A stretch of 34,135 nt of DNA from Candidatus Nitrosopumilus sp. (lineage in GTDB: Archaea > Thermoproteota > Nitrososphaeria > Nitrososphaerales > Nitrosopumilaceae): positions 1 through 34,135 of the forward strand of contig RKRY01000168.1 of the NCBI GenBank assembly GCA_007571135.1, read 5' to 3'. The position numbers were made by a program, and so were the translations under genes. The notes beneath the pieces were generated by a model. The model did no database searches, was not told the DNA's origin, and worked only from the letters and a program-made list of their open reading frames with translations. This document shows, piece after piece, positions 19,092-28,382 of this stretch. Position 1 is the stretch's first letter. Each line of letters opens with the position of its first letter.

Positions 19092-20355
19092 GAACAGAGT
19101 TTGGATCTTCTGTGAGTCGTTCTAGAGAAATAGTCACCTCCTTTCCATCTTTCATGTCACGCAGCACAACATTTCCATGTTCAACTTCGTTTGGACCCAC
19201 GATTATTGAATGCCGGGCGTTTGAAGCTGCATCCATTTGTTTTTTGACATTTCTTCCAGATAAATCAATGTCGGTTGGAATCCTATTGAGTCTTAACAGC
19301 GATGCAATAGAAAATGCAACTTTTTGCATTTCGTCATTGACATAAATTACCGCAATTCTATTTCGGTCTGATTCCGGAATGATGTTTTGTTCTTGCATTG
19401 TTAGAATGATTCTCTCAACTCCTCCTGCAACGCCTGTCGCACAAAGATCATCCCTGCCAAATGCTCTAGTTAGCGTGTCATATCTTCCACCACCCGCCAA
19501 TGCCCCCAGTTTAGAATTTTTATCAAATACCTCAAAGACCATTCCAGAATAATAGTCCAGTCCTCTTACAACTCCAAAATTAATTCTGATATTTGATATG
19601 CCTCTACTTTCAAGTGACGAGAACAGTGATTTTAATTTATTCCATGATTCTAGTTGTGACGTGTCAAGTGTATTTTCAACATCTTGAATTGTTCCTTTAA
19701 TTTGTGAGAAATCCAACATTTCTTCTAGTTTTGATTTATCATATCCTTTTGATTCAAATTCTTTGAGAATTTCCTCTTTGGGTTTTTTTGAAATTTTATC
19801 AACTGCTCTAAGAATATCTTCTACTAGCCGGGGGTCTTTAGAATCAAATGTTTTGTTAATGAAGGATTCGACTAGATTTCGATGGTTAATATCAATTGTA
19901 ATATTTTTGAGAAGCAGCGAATCAAAAAGTCTGGATGTCAATTCAATTATCTCTGCTTCTGATTCTATGGTTGGTTTGCCATAAACCTCTGCATCCCACT
20001 GGTGAAAGTATCTGTACCTTCCCTTTTGCGGTTCATCATAACGAAAAACACCGCCAAACGCAGAGATTTTTGCTGGAAGTTTCATGGATTTTTGGGATGT
20101 GGCATACCTTGTCAAACCCATTGTAAAATCAAAACGTAAGGCAACTTCCCTATTGCCTTTGTCTTTGAAATAATAGATTTCATCACGAATTGCGGCGCCG
20201 GACTTTGTTTCAAGTGTTGCCAGGGATTCTAAGACCGATGGTTCCATGAATGAAAATCCATACAGATTTGATAACTGCTTGAAATGATATCTGATGTGTT
20301 CAATACTTGCATTCTCTTGAGCCTCAAAATCCTTCATTCCCCTAGGCAATTCCAA
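19072..20355 (-). CDS. hisS: Histidyl-tRNA synthetase
   Basis: 427 aa; LPRGMKDF, ALRFDFTMGLTRY, FGGVFRYDEPQKGRYRYFHQWDAEVYG, GGGRYDTL. Confidence 0.95.
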   Translation of the reverse strand: MELPRGMKDFEAQENASIEHIRYHFKQLSNLYGFSFMEPSVLESLATLETKSGAAIRDEIYYFKDKGNREVALRFDFTMGLTRYATSQKSMKLPAKISAFGGVFRYDEPQKGRYRYFHQWDAEVYGKPTIESEAEIIELTSRLFDSLLLKNITIDINHRNLVESFINKTFDSKDPRLVEDILRAVDKISKKPKEEILKEFESKGYDKSKLEEMLDFSQIKGTIQDVENTLDTSQLESWNKLKSLFSSLESRGISNIRINFGVVRGLDYYSGMVFEVFDKNSKLGALAGGGRYDTLTRAFGRDDLCATGVAGGVERIILTMQEQNIIPESDRNRIAVIYVNDEMQKVAFSIASLLRLNRIPTDIDLSGRNVKKQMDAASNARHSIIVGPNEVEHGNVVLRDMKDGKEVTISLERLTEDPNSVLSLEKP

Positions 20356-20444
20356 TTTAATGTTTGATTAGGATCTGGAGATTTAAGCATTAGTGCCAGA
20401 ATTATTTTGGCATTGGAGATTTTTATACAGCGAAAATATCTCAG

Positions 20445-21161
20445 ATGTGTTTGTCAGGCGGAGTGTTACCTTCAGATGATTCAGATTTTAGCTTGCCTGG
20501 AAGGGAGCAAGACAGCAATGTTGGACTTTTCAAGCCCGAGTCTGAAGCTGAAGAAAGGCCAAAAAACAAAGGTATTGTAATTGCTGGATTAATTTTTGCA
20601 GTAGTTGCCGCAGGATCTTTTTCATATTATTTTGTAAATCAGGAAAGAATTGACTCGGAAATTCTAGATGGCATTACATTTACAATTGAAGAAAGGATGA
20701 TTGAAAAATATAACGTTGGACACTTTGGAAGTGATCATGCACATGCTGCGATGGTGATGCATATTAAATCAGAAAGCCTAAATTTTGGTTTGCCTGCATT
20801 TCAGCTTCAAAGTAAGTACATACATTTTGAGAACCACAACCCTTATCAGATTCACAAGCATGCAAACAGAGTTCCCTTAGAAATGCTCTTTGTATCGTTT
20901 GGAATGCAAGTTGATTCCGGATGTATACTATTTGGAGAAAATCAGCTGTGTCAGGACGAGGATAATTCATTGAGATTTTTTATTAATGGAGACGAGGTTG
21001 GAGGGATTTCAGAATATGAGATAATGCACGGAGATAGAATCCTGATATTTTACGGGGATGATAGGTTAGTATCCAAACAACTATCATATCTTGATTCACT
21101 TGAAATTCATGATATTCCTAAACGTGACAAAGTGAATCAGGACAAGGAGATCTTCGTCTGA
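20445..21161 (+). CDS. Single-TM anchored protein with His-rich extracytoplasmic domain, unknown function
   Basis: 238 aa; TM GIVIAGLIFAVVAAGSFSYYFV, then HFGSDHAHAAMVMHI and YIHFENHNPYQIHKHANRVP; TATA-like TTTTTATA upstream. Confidence 0.7.
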   Translation: MCLSGGVLPSDDSDFSLPGREQDSNVGLFKPESEAEERPKNKGIVIAGLIFAVVAAGSFSYYFVNQERIDSEILDGITFTIEERMIEKYNVGHFGSDHAHAAMVMHIKSESLNFGLPAFQLQSKYIHFENHNPYQIHKHANRVPLEMLFVSFGMQVDSGCILFGENQLCQDEDNSLRFFINGDEVGGISEYEIMHGDRILIFYGDDRLVSKQLSYLDSLEIHDIPKRDKVNQDKEIFV

Positions 21162-21554
21162 GGGCATCAGCAGACGGATCTGTAATTCCATTTATGATGT
21201 CCTGTCTTCATTCTGACATGTCTCCGCTGGATTCAAGCACGGCGATCCCGTCGACAGATAAACGATTCGGACGTTACCGCTTTTTCCGAGAAACCTTTCA
21301 AGCACTGTCCTGTGTCCCGTGGTACGGGATTGAGTCACATCCTTTGGACCATCAATCCGCCCGCATCTGGCAGTCGGCACGAATAAAACCGCATTGATTG
21401 TAGTTCTGTTGTCGGTTCTCAGTCTTTCAGCTAAAATGGTCCTGGCAAGCGCGTGGTTGTACGCCATTCCGTTACAGGATAGATGATTCTTTAAGTACGA
21501 AGCTATAATCAACGCTGTTACAAATGAGCACGACGGCCACCGAAATTTGTCCAA
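21160..21554 (-). pseudogene. IS630-family transposase remnant (frameshifted C-terminus)
   Basis: VLERFLGKSGNVRIVYLSTGSPCLNPAETCQNEDR then, in a shifted frame, DIINGITDPSADA; matches the typical IS630 pattern VyLPtGSPxLNxxE...DIINGIxxPSADA. Only the C-terminal portion is convincing. Confidence 0.6.
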
Positions 21555-21634
21555 ATGGTTGGCTTTGGGATCAGCTCCACAGTTCTGACGCGAACCAATA
21601 GTATTTTTATTAAAAACATCTAGAAAGATTTCAA

Positions 21635-22291
21635 TTGAATTCCATTACAACATTAAACAAGAAAATTAAAAATTGCAAAAAATGTCCCAGATTATCTGTT
21701 TACATTAGGGATGTGGCAAAAAACAAAGTCAGACGATTCAGAGATGAGAAATACTATGGAAGGCCATTATCAGGCTTTGGTGACATCAATGCAAAATTGC
21801 TAATTATAGGATTAGCGCCAGCTGCTCATGGAGGAAACAGAACAGGCAGAATGTTTACTGGTGACTCGTCTGGAGAGTGGCTAGCTAGAGCAATGCACAG
21901 GCATGGATTTGCATCGATTCCAACTAGTCAATCAAGAGATGACGGGTTGATCCTCAAAAACACATACATTACTGCGGCAGTTAGATGCGCGCCGCCCCAA
22001 AACAAACCAACAAAGGATGAAATTGACACATGCTTTCAGTATTTAGAGAAAGAAAAGGAGATTCTTTCGAAAGTAACTACAGTGCTTTGTTTGGGAAAAA
22101 TCGGGTATAACACAGCGTGCAAGTTGTTTGAGGTAAAACCAGAGAAATTTGGGCACAATAAATTGTTCAAATATGAAAAAATCCAAATTCTTACGTCCTA
22201 CCACCCTTCAAAACAAAATACCCAGACAGGAAGGCTGACCTGGCATCAATGGTCTTTAGTTTTTGCAAAAGCAAAAAGGCTGGCAAAGTAG
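21635..22291 (+). CDS. Uracil-DNA glycosylase, family 5 (UDGb)-like
   Basis: 218 aa; KNCKKCPRL, GLAPAAHGGNRTGRMFTGDSSG, TSYHPSKQNTQTGRLT. Confidence 0.9.
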   Translation: MNSITTLNKKIKNCKKCPRLSVYIRDVAKNKVRRFRDEKYYGRPLSGFGDINAKLLIIGLAPAAHGGNRTGRMFTGDSSGEWLARAMHRHGFASIPTSQSRDDGLILKNTYITAAVRCAPPQNKPTKDEIDTCFQYLEKEKEILSKVTTVLCLGKIGYNTACKLFEVKPEKFGHNKLFKYEKIQILTSYHPSKQNTQTGRLTWHQWSLVFAKAKRLAK

Positions 22292-23814
22292 CAAACCTTT
22301 ATTGTAAAACCATCCTCAAATTATTTGTGAAAGGGTTTCTAATTTTTTTCTTTATAGTTGCAGCCATCCCACCTGCATTTAGCGAAGAATTTCCAGATTT
22401 GGGTGTAAAAGTTGAAACAGTAGCAGATAATCTAACAATTCCATGGAGTATTGATTGGCTTCCTAATGGAGATGCCATATTCACTGAGAGAAACGGGGAT
22501 CTAAGAATCATACAAGATGGGGAATTGCAAGACGCCCCATTACTATCACTTAGCGTGGCAGGTGTGGAAGGGGGGATGCTAGGAGTTGCAGTTGATCCAT
22601 ACTATTCTGAAAATAATTTCATCTATCTTTACTACACATACAATGAATTCTTGTCCACGCAAAACAAGCTTGTAAGATATTATTTCAGTGATGATACGCT
22701 AACTGAAAGCAAAGTTCTAGTGGATGGAATTCCGGGCGGGCCATTTCATGATGGGGGAAGAATTCAATTTGGACCTGACGAAAAATTATACATTACAACA
22801 GGAGATGCTGGGGATCCAAACTTATCACAAGATCTTGATTCGCTTGCAGGGAAAATTCTAAGAGTTAATTCAGATGGAACGATTCCAGAAGACAACCCAT
22901 GGAAAGATTCGCCAATCTATTCAATAGGCCACAGAAATCCACAGGGGATTGATTGGGACATCAATGGAAATTTGATTGCAACTGAGCATGGACCATCCGG
23001 ATGGAGGGGTAACGCTCATGACGAGCTAAACCTCATTACCCCAGGCTCAAATTATGGATGGCCAGACGTAATTGGAGGCGAGACCAAGATAGGACTGCAG
23101 AATCCGATTTTGCATACGGGAGATGACACTTGGGCACCATCAGGTGGAGAATTTTACGAGTGGGATAAAATTCCTCAATGGACGGGAAAATATTTCGTTG
23201 CCACGCTGAGAGGAAGTCATCTTCACATGGTTGATTTTGATCTACGAAACAATAAGGTGATTTCAAGCGAAAAATTATTTCAAGATGATTTTGGAAGATT
23301 ACGGGATGTACAAACAGGTCCTGACGGATATCTCTACATTCTTACAAGTAACCAAGATGGAAGAGGATCTCCCAATTTAGGCGATGATAAAATCCTGAGA
23401 ATCATGCCATTAAATCCTGCTAATGATTGCAGTGTAACTACAGAAAGCCCAATTGCAGTAGATGCAATTCCAGAAATACAGAATGGAACCACAAAAATCA
23501 AGGTAAGTGGATGCGTTGATGATACTGCAAAATTTAAACTAATCAATTTGGAGATTTTTGATCCCAATGGGGAGTTTGTAACAGGCGGTGTAGTCACACA
23601 AGAGGATGGCAAGTTTGAAAGAACTTTTGAAGGGAAAGTTTCAGTAAATGGAACTTATTTAGTGGTAGCTGATGCAAATGGAGAGTTTGCAGTGACAAAT
23701 ACATTTGTTGTTCCAGAGTTTGGCCAGACTTTAGTGGTAATTTTGATAATCGGTGTTGCTGCAGGATTGATTGGATCAACTAAATTATTTCCAAATATTC
23801 AATTACCGAAATAA
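22249..23814 (+). CDS. PQQ-type sugar/sorbosone dehydrogenase with PEFG-like C-terminal anchor; true start probably downstream of 22291
   Basis: IPWSIDWLPNGDAIFTERNG, GPFHDGGRIQFGPDEKLYITTGDAGD, IYSIGHRNPQGIDWD; C-terminal VVPEFGQTLVVILIIGVAAGLIG. Confidence 0.9.
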   Translation: MVFSFCKSKKAGKVANLYCKTILKLFVKGFLIFFFIVAAIPPAFSEEFPDLGVKVETVADNLTIPWSIDWLPNGDAIFTERNGDLRIIQDGELQDAPLLSLSVAGVEGGMLGVAVDPYYSENNFIYLYYTYNEFLSTQNKLVRYYFSDDTLTESKVLVDGIPGGPFHDGGRIQFGPDEKLYITTGDAGDPNLSQDLDSLAGKILRVNSDGTIPEDNPWKDSPIYSIGHRNPQGIDWDINGNLIATEHGPSGWRGNAHDELNLITPGSNYGWPDVIGGETKIGLQNPILHTGDDTWAPSGGEFYEWDKIPQWTGKYFVATLRGSHLHMVDFDLRNNKVISSEKLFQDDFGRLRDVQTGPDGYLYILTSNQDGRGSPNLGDDKILRIMPLNPANDCSVTTESPIAVDAIPEIQNGTTKIKVSGCVDDTAKFKLINLEIFDPNGEFVTGGVVTQEDGKFERTFEGKVSVNGTYLVVADANGEFAVTNTFVVPEFGQTLVVILIIGVAAGLIGSTKLFPNIQLPK

Positions 23815-23815
23815 G

Positions 23816-24607
23816 ATGGAATATAAAATCGGATGTACGGGATGGAGTTATCAAGGTTGGTCTAGAACATTTTACCCAAAAAATCTCAAGAGTTCAGAGT
23901 GGTTAGGATACTATTCAAAGATTTTCGATATTACTGAAATCAACTCAACATTTTACAGAATTCCATCACAGGAGGTTGTACGAAGATGGAATGCAGATAC
24001 CCCCAGACATTTCCGATTTTCAGCCAAATTTCCATCAATAATTACACATGAAAAGAGGCTAGAAAATGTAAATTCTGAGATTTTTTCATTTTTGTCGTCT
24101 CTAGCACCAATCCATGAAAAAATTTCAGCCCTGGTTTTACAATTGCCTCCTTCGTTGTCGTTTGGTGAGTCAAAATCAAAACTAGATGGAATATTTGAAA
24201 TACTGCCAGATGATTTTCTCTATCCAATTGAAGGAAGACACGAATCGTGGTTTTCTGAAGAGGCAATCTCATTTTTAAAACAGAAAAATCATTGTCTAGT
24301 GTGGAGCGATATTGAAGGAGTAACAAACTCTATGCCAATTACATCAAACTATCTTTATATCAGATTAATCGGGGGCAGAATAATCCCGGATTCAGAATTT
24401 GGACAGATAGCGATTGACAAAAAAGAGCAAATCAAAAGATGGGCCAGAAAACTAGAAAGTATCTCCGATGTGCCACTTGCAATGGTTATGACAAACAATC
24501 ACTATGAGGGATTTGGTCCTGTAACTGCAAACTCTTTGAGAAAGAATCTTGGAATGAAAGAATTAATCTGGGAAGAAAAAAGGCAAAAAACTTTGCAAAG
24601 TTTCTAG
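23816..24607 (+). CDS. DUF72 family protein
   Basis: MEYKIGCTGWSYQGWSRTFYPKNLKSSEWLGYYSKIFDITEINSTFYRIP, LVLQLPPSLSF, EGRHESWFS. Confidence 0.9.
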   Translation: MEYKIGCTGWSYQGWSRTFYPKNLKSSEWLGYYSKIFDITEINSTFYRIPSQEVVRRWNADTPRHFRFSAKFPSIITHEKRLENVNSEIFSFLSSLAPIHEKISALVLQLPPSLSFGESKSKLDGIFEILPDDFLYPIEGRHESWFSEEAISFLKQKNHCLVWSDIEGVTNSMPITSNYLYIRLIGGRIIPDSEFGQIAIDKKEQIKRWARKLESISDVPLAMVMTNNHYEGFGPVTANSLRKNLGMKELIWEEKRQKTLQSF

Positions 24608-24721
24608 AGACATAGATTCTTCAATGGAAATGAGCACCGATCCTGCAAGCCGGTCAGCCAAACAAAAAGGCGATCAGGACATGCGTATGTGTATGTTGTC
24701 AATATTTAAGGCAAGGCAGTA

Positions 24722-24867
24722 GTTTTACTGTAATCGGTTAAGTCAGCTTTGACAATTTCAACAAATTATGCAAGATTTATCAAATTATTGAAAAATATAC
24801 AGTATGTAAGCTATGAACTCACATTTTTTAGAAGTTCCTTTATGTGACTAACCGATTATGTTTTACT
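24722..24867. repeat. 8-bp target-site duplication GTTTTACT flanking MITE 1B
   Basis: GTTTTACT at 24722-24729 and 24860-24867, immediately abutting the element. Confidence 0.9.
24730..24859 (-). mobile_element. 130-bp MITE, family 1 copy B (inverted relative to copy A)
   Basis: Reverse complement aligns end-to-end with 16435-16565; TIR GTAATCGGTTAAGT / (A)TAATCGGTTAGT. Confidence 0.9.
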
Positions 24868-25392
24868 AGCTGCAAGACCAATAGATTCGCCAAAATAATA
24901 TCCGGCAAGAATTGTTCCTGTGGCCCAAATTAAAGAACCTGCAAATGTGTATAAAACAAATTTTGAAACTCTCATTTTTAACAATCCTGCAGGAATTGAA
25001 ATCATTTCCCTCATTACAGGAACCATCCTTCCTAGAAATACTGCCTTCTCACCGTACTTTGCAAACCAAATCTCAACACGTTCTAATTTTGATTCATGGA
25101 CCTTGACATATTTTAGATAGCGCAACAAAACAACCCTTCCAAGCTTTAGAGCAATCAAGTAAATTGCCGAAGTTCCAATGGTTGCGCCTATTGCTCCAAA
25201 AAGTATCATTGGGACAACACCGATCAGAGGAATTCCTTGTTGGTTGGCCAAGAATCCTGCAGTTGGAAAAACTGCTAATGTTGGTATAGGAGGAACGATG
25301 GTTTCAAGAAGGGCTGCAAGAAAGATCCCCTCATAAAGATGATTTCCTAGAAAATCAGAGATCCTTACTAAAAACGAGTCAAACGGTTCCAT
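24856..25392 (-). CDS. DedA/SNARE-associated family membrane protein; stop codon provided by MITE 1B
   Basis: 178 aa; GIFLAALLETIVPPIPTLAVFPTAGFLA, FGAIGATIGTSAIYLIALKLG, FLGRMVPVMREMISIPAGLLKM. Confidence 0.9.
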   Translation of the reverse strand: MEPFDSFLVRISDFLGNHLYEGIFLAALLETIVPPIPTLAVFPTAGFLANQQGIPLIGVVPMILFGAIGATIGTSAIYLIALKLGRVVLLRYLKYVKVHESKLERVEIWFAKYGEKAVFLGRMVPVMREMISIPAGLLKMRVSKFVLYTFAGSLIWATGTILAGYYFGESIGLAASKT

Positions 25393-25436
25393 TTGCTTCT
25401 GACTGCTAGATCTTACTAAATTACTTTACGAGTATG

Positions 25437-25635
25437 TATCTATTTTACAACCCTGCTCAGATTAGGATTACTGCAACAAGCAGGGGCTTTACCGGATGTT
25501 GGATGTCAACGGTCTGGAGGTGTCGTTGTAGACGCACGCCAACAACAAGTCCGCTGATACGACAGGAAAAAGACCCTGTCGCAAGTGGGACGGAGGGATG
25601 AGGTGAAATAAAAGTTACAACAGTCATGATAATGA
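25437..25635 (+). mobile_element. Partial IS630-like end fragment (family 2 copy E3)
   Basis: TATCTATTTTACAACCCTGCTCAGATTAGGAT shares TACAACCCTGCTCAGATT exactly with E1 (5839-5856). Confidence 0.45.
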
Positions 25636-25713
25636 TAGTCTGTTTTACAACTTGTTGTTTAAAGCTACCTTTGACCAAGGTCATCCTAATCCAGACAAGG
25701 TCGAAACAGACTA
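25636..25713 (-). mobile_element. TA-flanked 78-bp MITE-like element, family 2 copy E2
   Basis: TAGTCTGTTTTACAAC...GGTCGAAACAGACTA; same 9-bp termini as E1; interior of reverse complement aligns with E1. Confidence 0.65.
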
Positions 25714-25754
25714 ACAGATGGCACAAATTTATTTGTCCACCGTTGCAATACCAT

Positions 25755-27146
25755 ATGGCAAAATTTTTTGGAACAAATGGGATTCGCGGTGTATTTTCGG
25801 AAGATTTTACATTGGAATTTGTTCATGATATGACTTTGGCAATTGGAACTTTTTTTCAGAAAGGACCAATATTGGTTGGATATGACGGACGTCAATCGAG
25901 TCCTCTGATCTGTAAAGTTGTTTGTTCATCTCTCAATTCTGTTGGAATTGATTGTAAAGTTGCAGGAATTGTTCCAACTCCGTGTTTAGAATATGCTGTA
26001 AAGACTTTGAGATATTCTGGAGGAATAATGATTACCGCGTCTCACAATCCTCCACAATACAATGGAATCAAACCTGTAGCAAGTGATGGCGTTGAGGTTT
26101 CTAGAGAAGATGAACTGATAATTGAGGATATTTACTTACAAAATTGCTGGCTTCAAAATCCAACAAGATTGGGAACCACGGGAACAGAAGAACGCGCTAT
26201 TAAGGCATATCTTGCTGGAATAGCATCGCAGGTTGATTCCAAACTAATAGAATCAAAAAATTTCAAAGTTGTCTTGGATTTAGGCAATGGGGCCCAGGCT
26301 GTTTCCGCTCCCGAATTTGCCAAAATGATCAACTGCCAAACATTTCTAGTAAATGAAAAGGTGGACGGTAATTTCCCCGGGAGAGGCTCTGAACCAACTC
26401 TGCAAAACTTGTCGGAATTATCAAGAGCTGTGCAAGAAAATAACGCCGATATAGGGATTGCGTTTGATGGAGATGGAGATAGAAGCATCTTCTGTGACGA
26501 GAATGGAGAGATCCTAACCGGTGACAAGTCGGCACTAGTGTTAACAAAGCACATCTTGCAAAAAAACCCAAATTCTCTGGTTGTTACTTGCTTGAATTCT
26601 GGTTCAAATGTTGAAGTTTTAGCAGAAAAGTTTGGATCCAAAGTTATCCGAACAAAAGTTGGAAGCGTTGAAGTTTCTCGAAAGATGGTTCCAACTAACG
26701 CCCTGATAGGTTTTGAAGAAAATGGAGGGTTTATGTTTGGAAGACACGGCAAGGTCAGAGACGGATGCATGGCTTTGGCATTGATGTTGGAATTACTGGC
26801 TGCGTCTAGAACGTCTCTTTCAAATGAAATTCAAAGATTGCCTCCCTCATTTACTGCCAAAGATAAGGTTGTCTGCACTCCAGAAGACGTTCCAATCCTA
26901 ATTGCTGCCCTAAAGGAGGAATTTCCAGATTCTGATACCACTGATGGCATCAAAATTTCATCAGATCCGGAAAACTGGGTAATGATCAGGCCTAGTGGAA
27001 CAGAGCCAATTGTAAGAGTCTATGCTGAGGCTGAAAGTCAAGAAAAGCTAGATAGTTTGATGTCTGAGTATATCCAAAAAGTAAATTCCATATTGCCAGA
27101 TAACACTTTTAAAACCAAGCGAAAGGATGAAGGGAATGGAGAATGA
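25755..27146 (+). CDS. glmM: Phosphoglucosamine/phosphomannomutase family protein
   Basis: ATG at 25755 (MAKFFGTNGIRGVF) in the track ORF frame; MITASHNPPQYNGIK, FDGDGDRSIFCDE, GFEENGGFMF, RPSGTEPIVRVYAEA. Confidence 0.9.
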   Translation: MAKFFGTNGIRGVFSEDFTLEFVHDMTLAIGTFFQKGPILVGYDGRQSSPLICKVVCSSLNSVGIDCKVAGIVPTPCLEYAVKTLRYSGGIMITASHNPPQYNGIKPVASDGVEVSREDELIIEDIYLQNCWLQNPTRLGTTGTEERAIKAYLAGIASQVDSKLIESKNFKVVLDLGNGAQAVSAPEFAKMINCQTFLVNEKVDGNFPGRGSEPTLQNLSELSRAVQENNADIGIAFDGDGDRSIFCDENGEILTGDKSALVLTKHILQKNPNSLVVTCLNSGSNVEVLAEKFGSKVIRTKVGSVEVSRKMVPTNALIGFEENGGFMFGRHGKVRDGCMALALMLELLAASRTSLSNEIQRLPPSFTAKDKVVCTPEDVPILIAALKEEFPDSDTTDGIKISSDPENWVMIRPSGTEPIVRVYAEAESQEKLDSLMSEYIQKVNSILPDNTFKTKRKDEGNGE

Positions 27147-27164
27147 ACCTTAGGGTGACGAAGT

Positions 27165-27551
27165 ATGGGAAAATCATATTATGTTAAATTTGAGACGCCA
27201 GAAGACCTCGTTAATCCAATCTTGGAGGCAGTCAGGATAGCTGCTACCAGCGGCAAAGTCAAGAAAGGAACCAACGAAGCAACCAAGGCAATCGAACGTG
27301 GTACCAGCAAACTAATTGTTATTGCCGAAGATGTTGAGCCGCCAGAGGTAGTAGCGCATCTTCCAATTCTGTGTGAGGAACAGGGTGCGGCATTTGCATT
27401 TGTTCCAAGCAAACAGGAATTAGGCAAGTCATTGGGAATCGACATTACTTCTGCCGCTGCAGCAATTTTGGATGCTGGTGATGCACAGCACATCGTAGAC
27501 CAGGTGGTATCATCAATTGCTAAAATTAAAGGCGGTAAGAGTGAAGATTGA
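27165..27551 (+). CDS. rpl7ae: Ribosomal protein L7Ae
   Basis: [39 protein letters not shown]. Confidence 0.97.
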   Translation: MGKSYYVKFETPEDLVNPILEAVRIAATSGKVKKGTNEATKAIERGTSKLIVIAEDVEPPEVVAHLPILCEEQGAAFAFVPSKQELGKSLGIDITSAAAAILDAGDAQHIVDQVVSSIAKIKGGKSED

Positions 27552-27760
27552 GTGCAACTACTGAAGAGATAATTCAGTCTGAAATTATTCAGATTGTTGG
27601 ACGTACCGGTATTGCCGGCGAAGTAATTCAAGTTAGAGTCAAAGTTCTTACAGGCAAGGATAAAGGAAGAATTCTTACACGAAACGTAAAGGGTTCTATT
27701 CGAATGGGAGAAATCCTGATGCTAAGAGAGACAGAAAGAGAAGCAAAGAAGATCAAGTAG
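27548..27760 (+). CDS. rps28e: Ribosomal protein S28e
   Basis: [54 protein letters not shown] start overlapping the L7Ae stop. Confidence 0.97.
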   Translation: MSATTEEIIQSEIIQIVGRTGIAGEVIQVRVKVLTGKDKGRILTRNVKGSIRMGEILMLRETEREAKKIK

Positions 27761-27773
27761 TGGGTGTTTAGAG

Positions 27774-27974
27774 ATGAGTCTTTTAGTCAAACCATGTAGT
27801 TTCTGTGACCGACCTGTCGCAAAAGGATCAGGAACAATGTTGGCAAAAAATGATGGTACTGTTCTGTGGTTCTGTTCTGCAAAATGCAAAAAAAACGCAT
27901 TGGAACTAAAACGTGATCCAAGAAGACTAAAGTGGACCAAAAAATACGTCAAAGGCGGAATCAGAAGAACGTAA
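27774..27974 (+). CDS. rpl24e: Ribosomal protein L24e
   Basis: CSFCDRPVAKGSGTMLAKNDGTVLWFCSAKCKKNALELKRDPRRLKWTKKYVKG. Confidence 0.97.
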   Translation: MSLLVKPCSFCDRPVAKGSGTMLAKNDGTVLWFCSAKCKKNALELKRDPRRLKWTKKYVKGGIRRT

Positions 27975-28376
27975 TTGGCCGAACAAACATTATTTATTGT
28001 AAAACCAGATGCGGTATACCGAAATCTAATTGGTGAAGTCATTTCTAGATTTGAGAAAAAAGGTTTTAGAATTTTAAAACTAAAAATGTTTACCTTTACA
28101 CAAGAGCAAGCAGAAAAATTCTATGATGTGCACAAAGGCAAACCATTCTTTGGGGAGTTAACATCATTTATCACTTCAGGTCCTGTAGTTGCCGCAATTA
28201 TTGAGGGAAATAACGCAATTGCAACGACAAGAATCATGATTGGTGCAACCAAATCATTTGAAGCAGTTCCCGGTTCCATTAGAGGTGACTTTGGACTTGG
28301 CTTTAGTGAAAACATCATTCATGCATCAGATTCCCAAGGGAGTTTTGATCACGAATCGAGGGTAGCATTTGAGTGA
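27975..28376 (+). CDS. ndk: Nucleoside diphosphate kinase
   Basis: TLFIVKPDAVYRNLIGEVISRFEKKGFRI, GSIRGDFGL, NIIHASDS; TTG start. Confidence 0.97.
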   Translation: MAEQTLFIVKPDAVYRNLIGEVISRFEKKGFRILKLKMFTFTQEQAEKFYDVHKGKPFFGELTSFITSGPVVAAIIEGNNAIATTRIMIGATKSFEAVPGSIRGDFGLGFSENIIHASDSQGSFDHESRVAFE

Positions 28377-28382
28377 TCTGAT

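Noticed and set aside
25457-25726. 89-aa minus-strand ORF
   Set aside because: Crosses two mobile-element fragments; no family resemblance on that strand.
25626-25754. Phosphohexomutase N-terminal extension in the ORF track
   Set aside because: Upstream 43 codons run through MITE E2; MAKFFGTNGIRG at 25755 is the canonical start.
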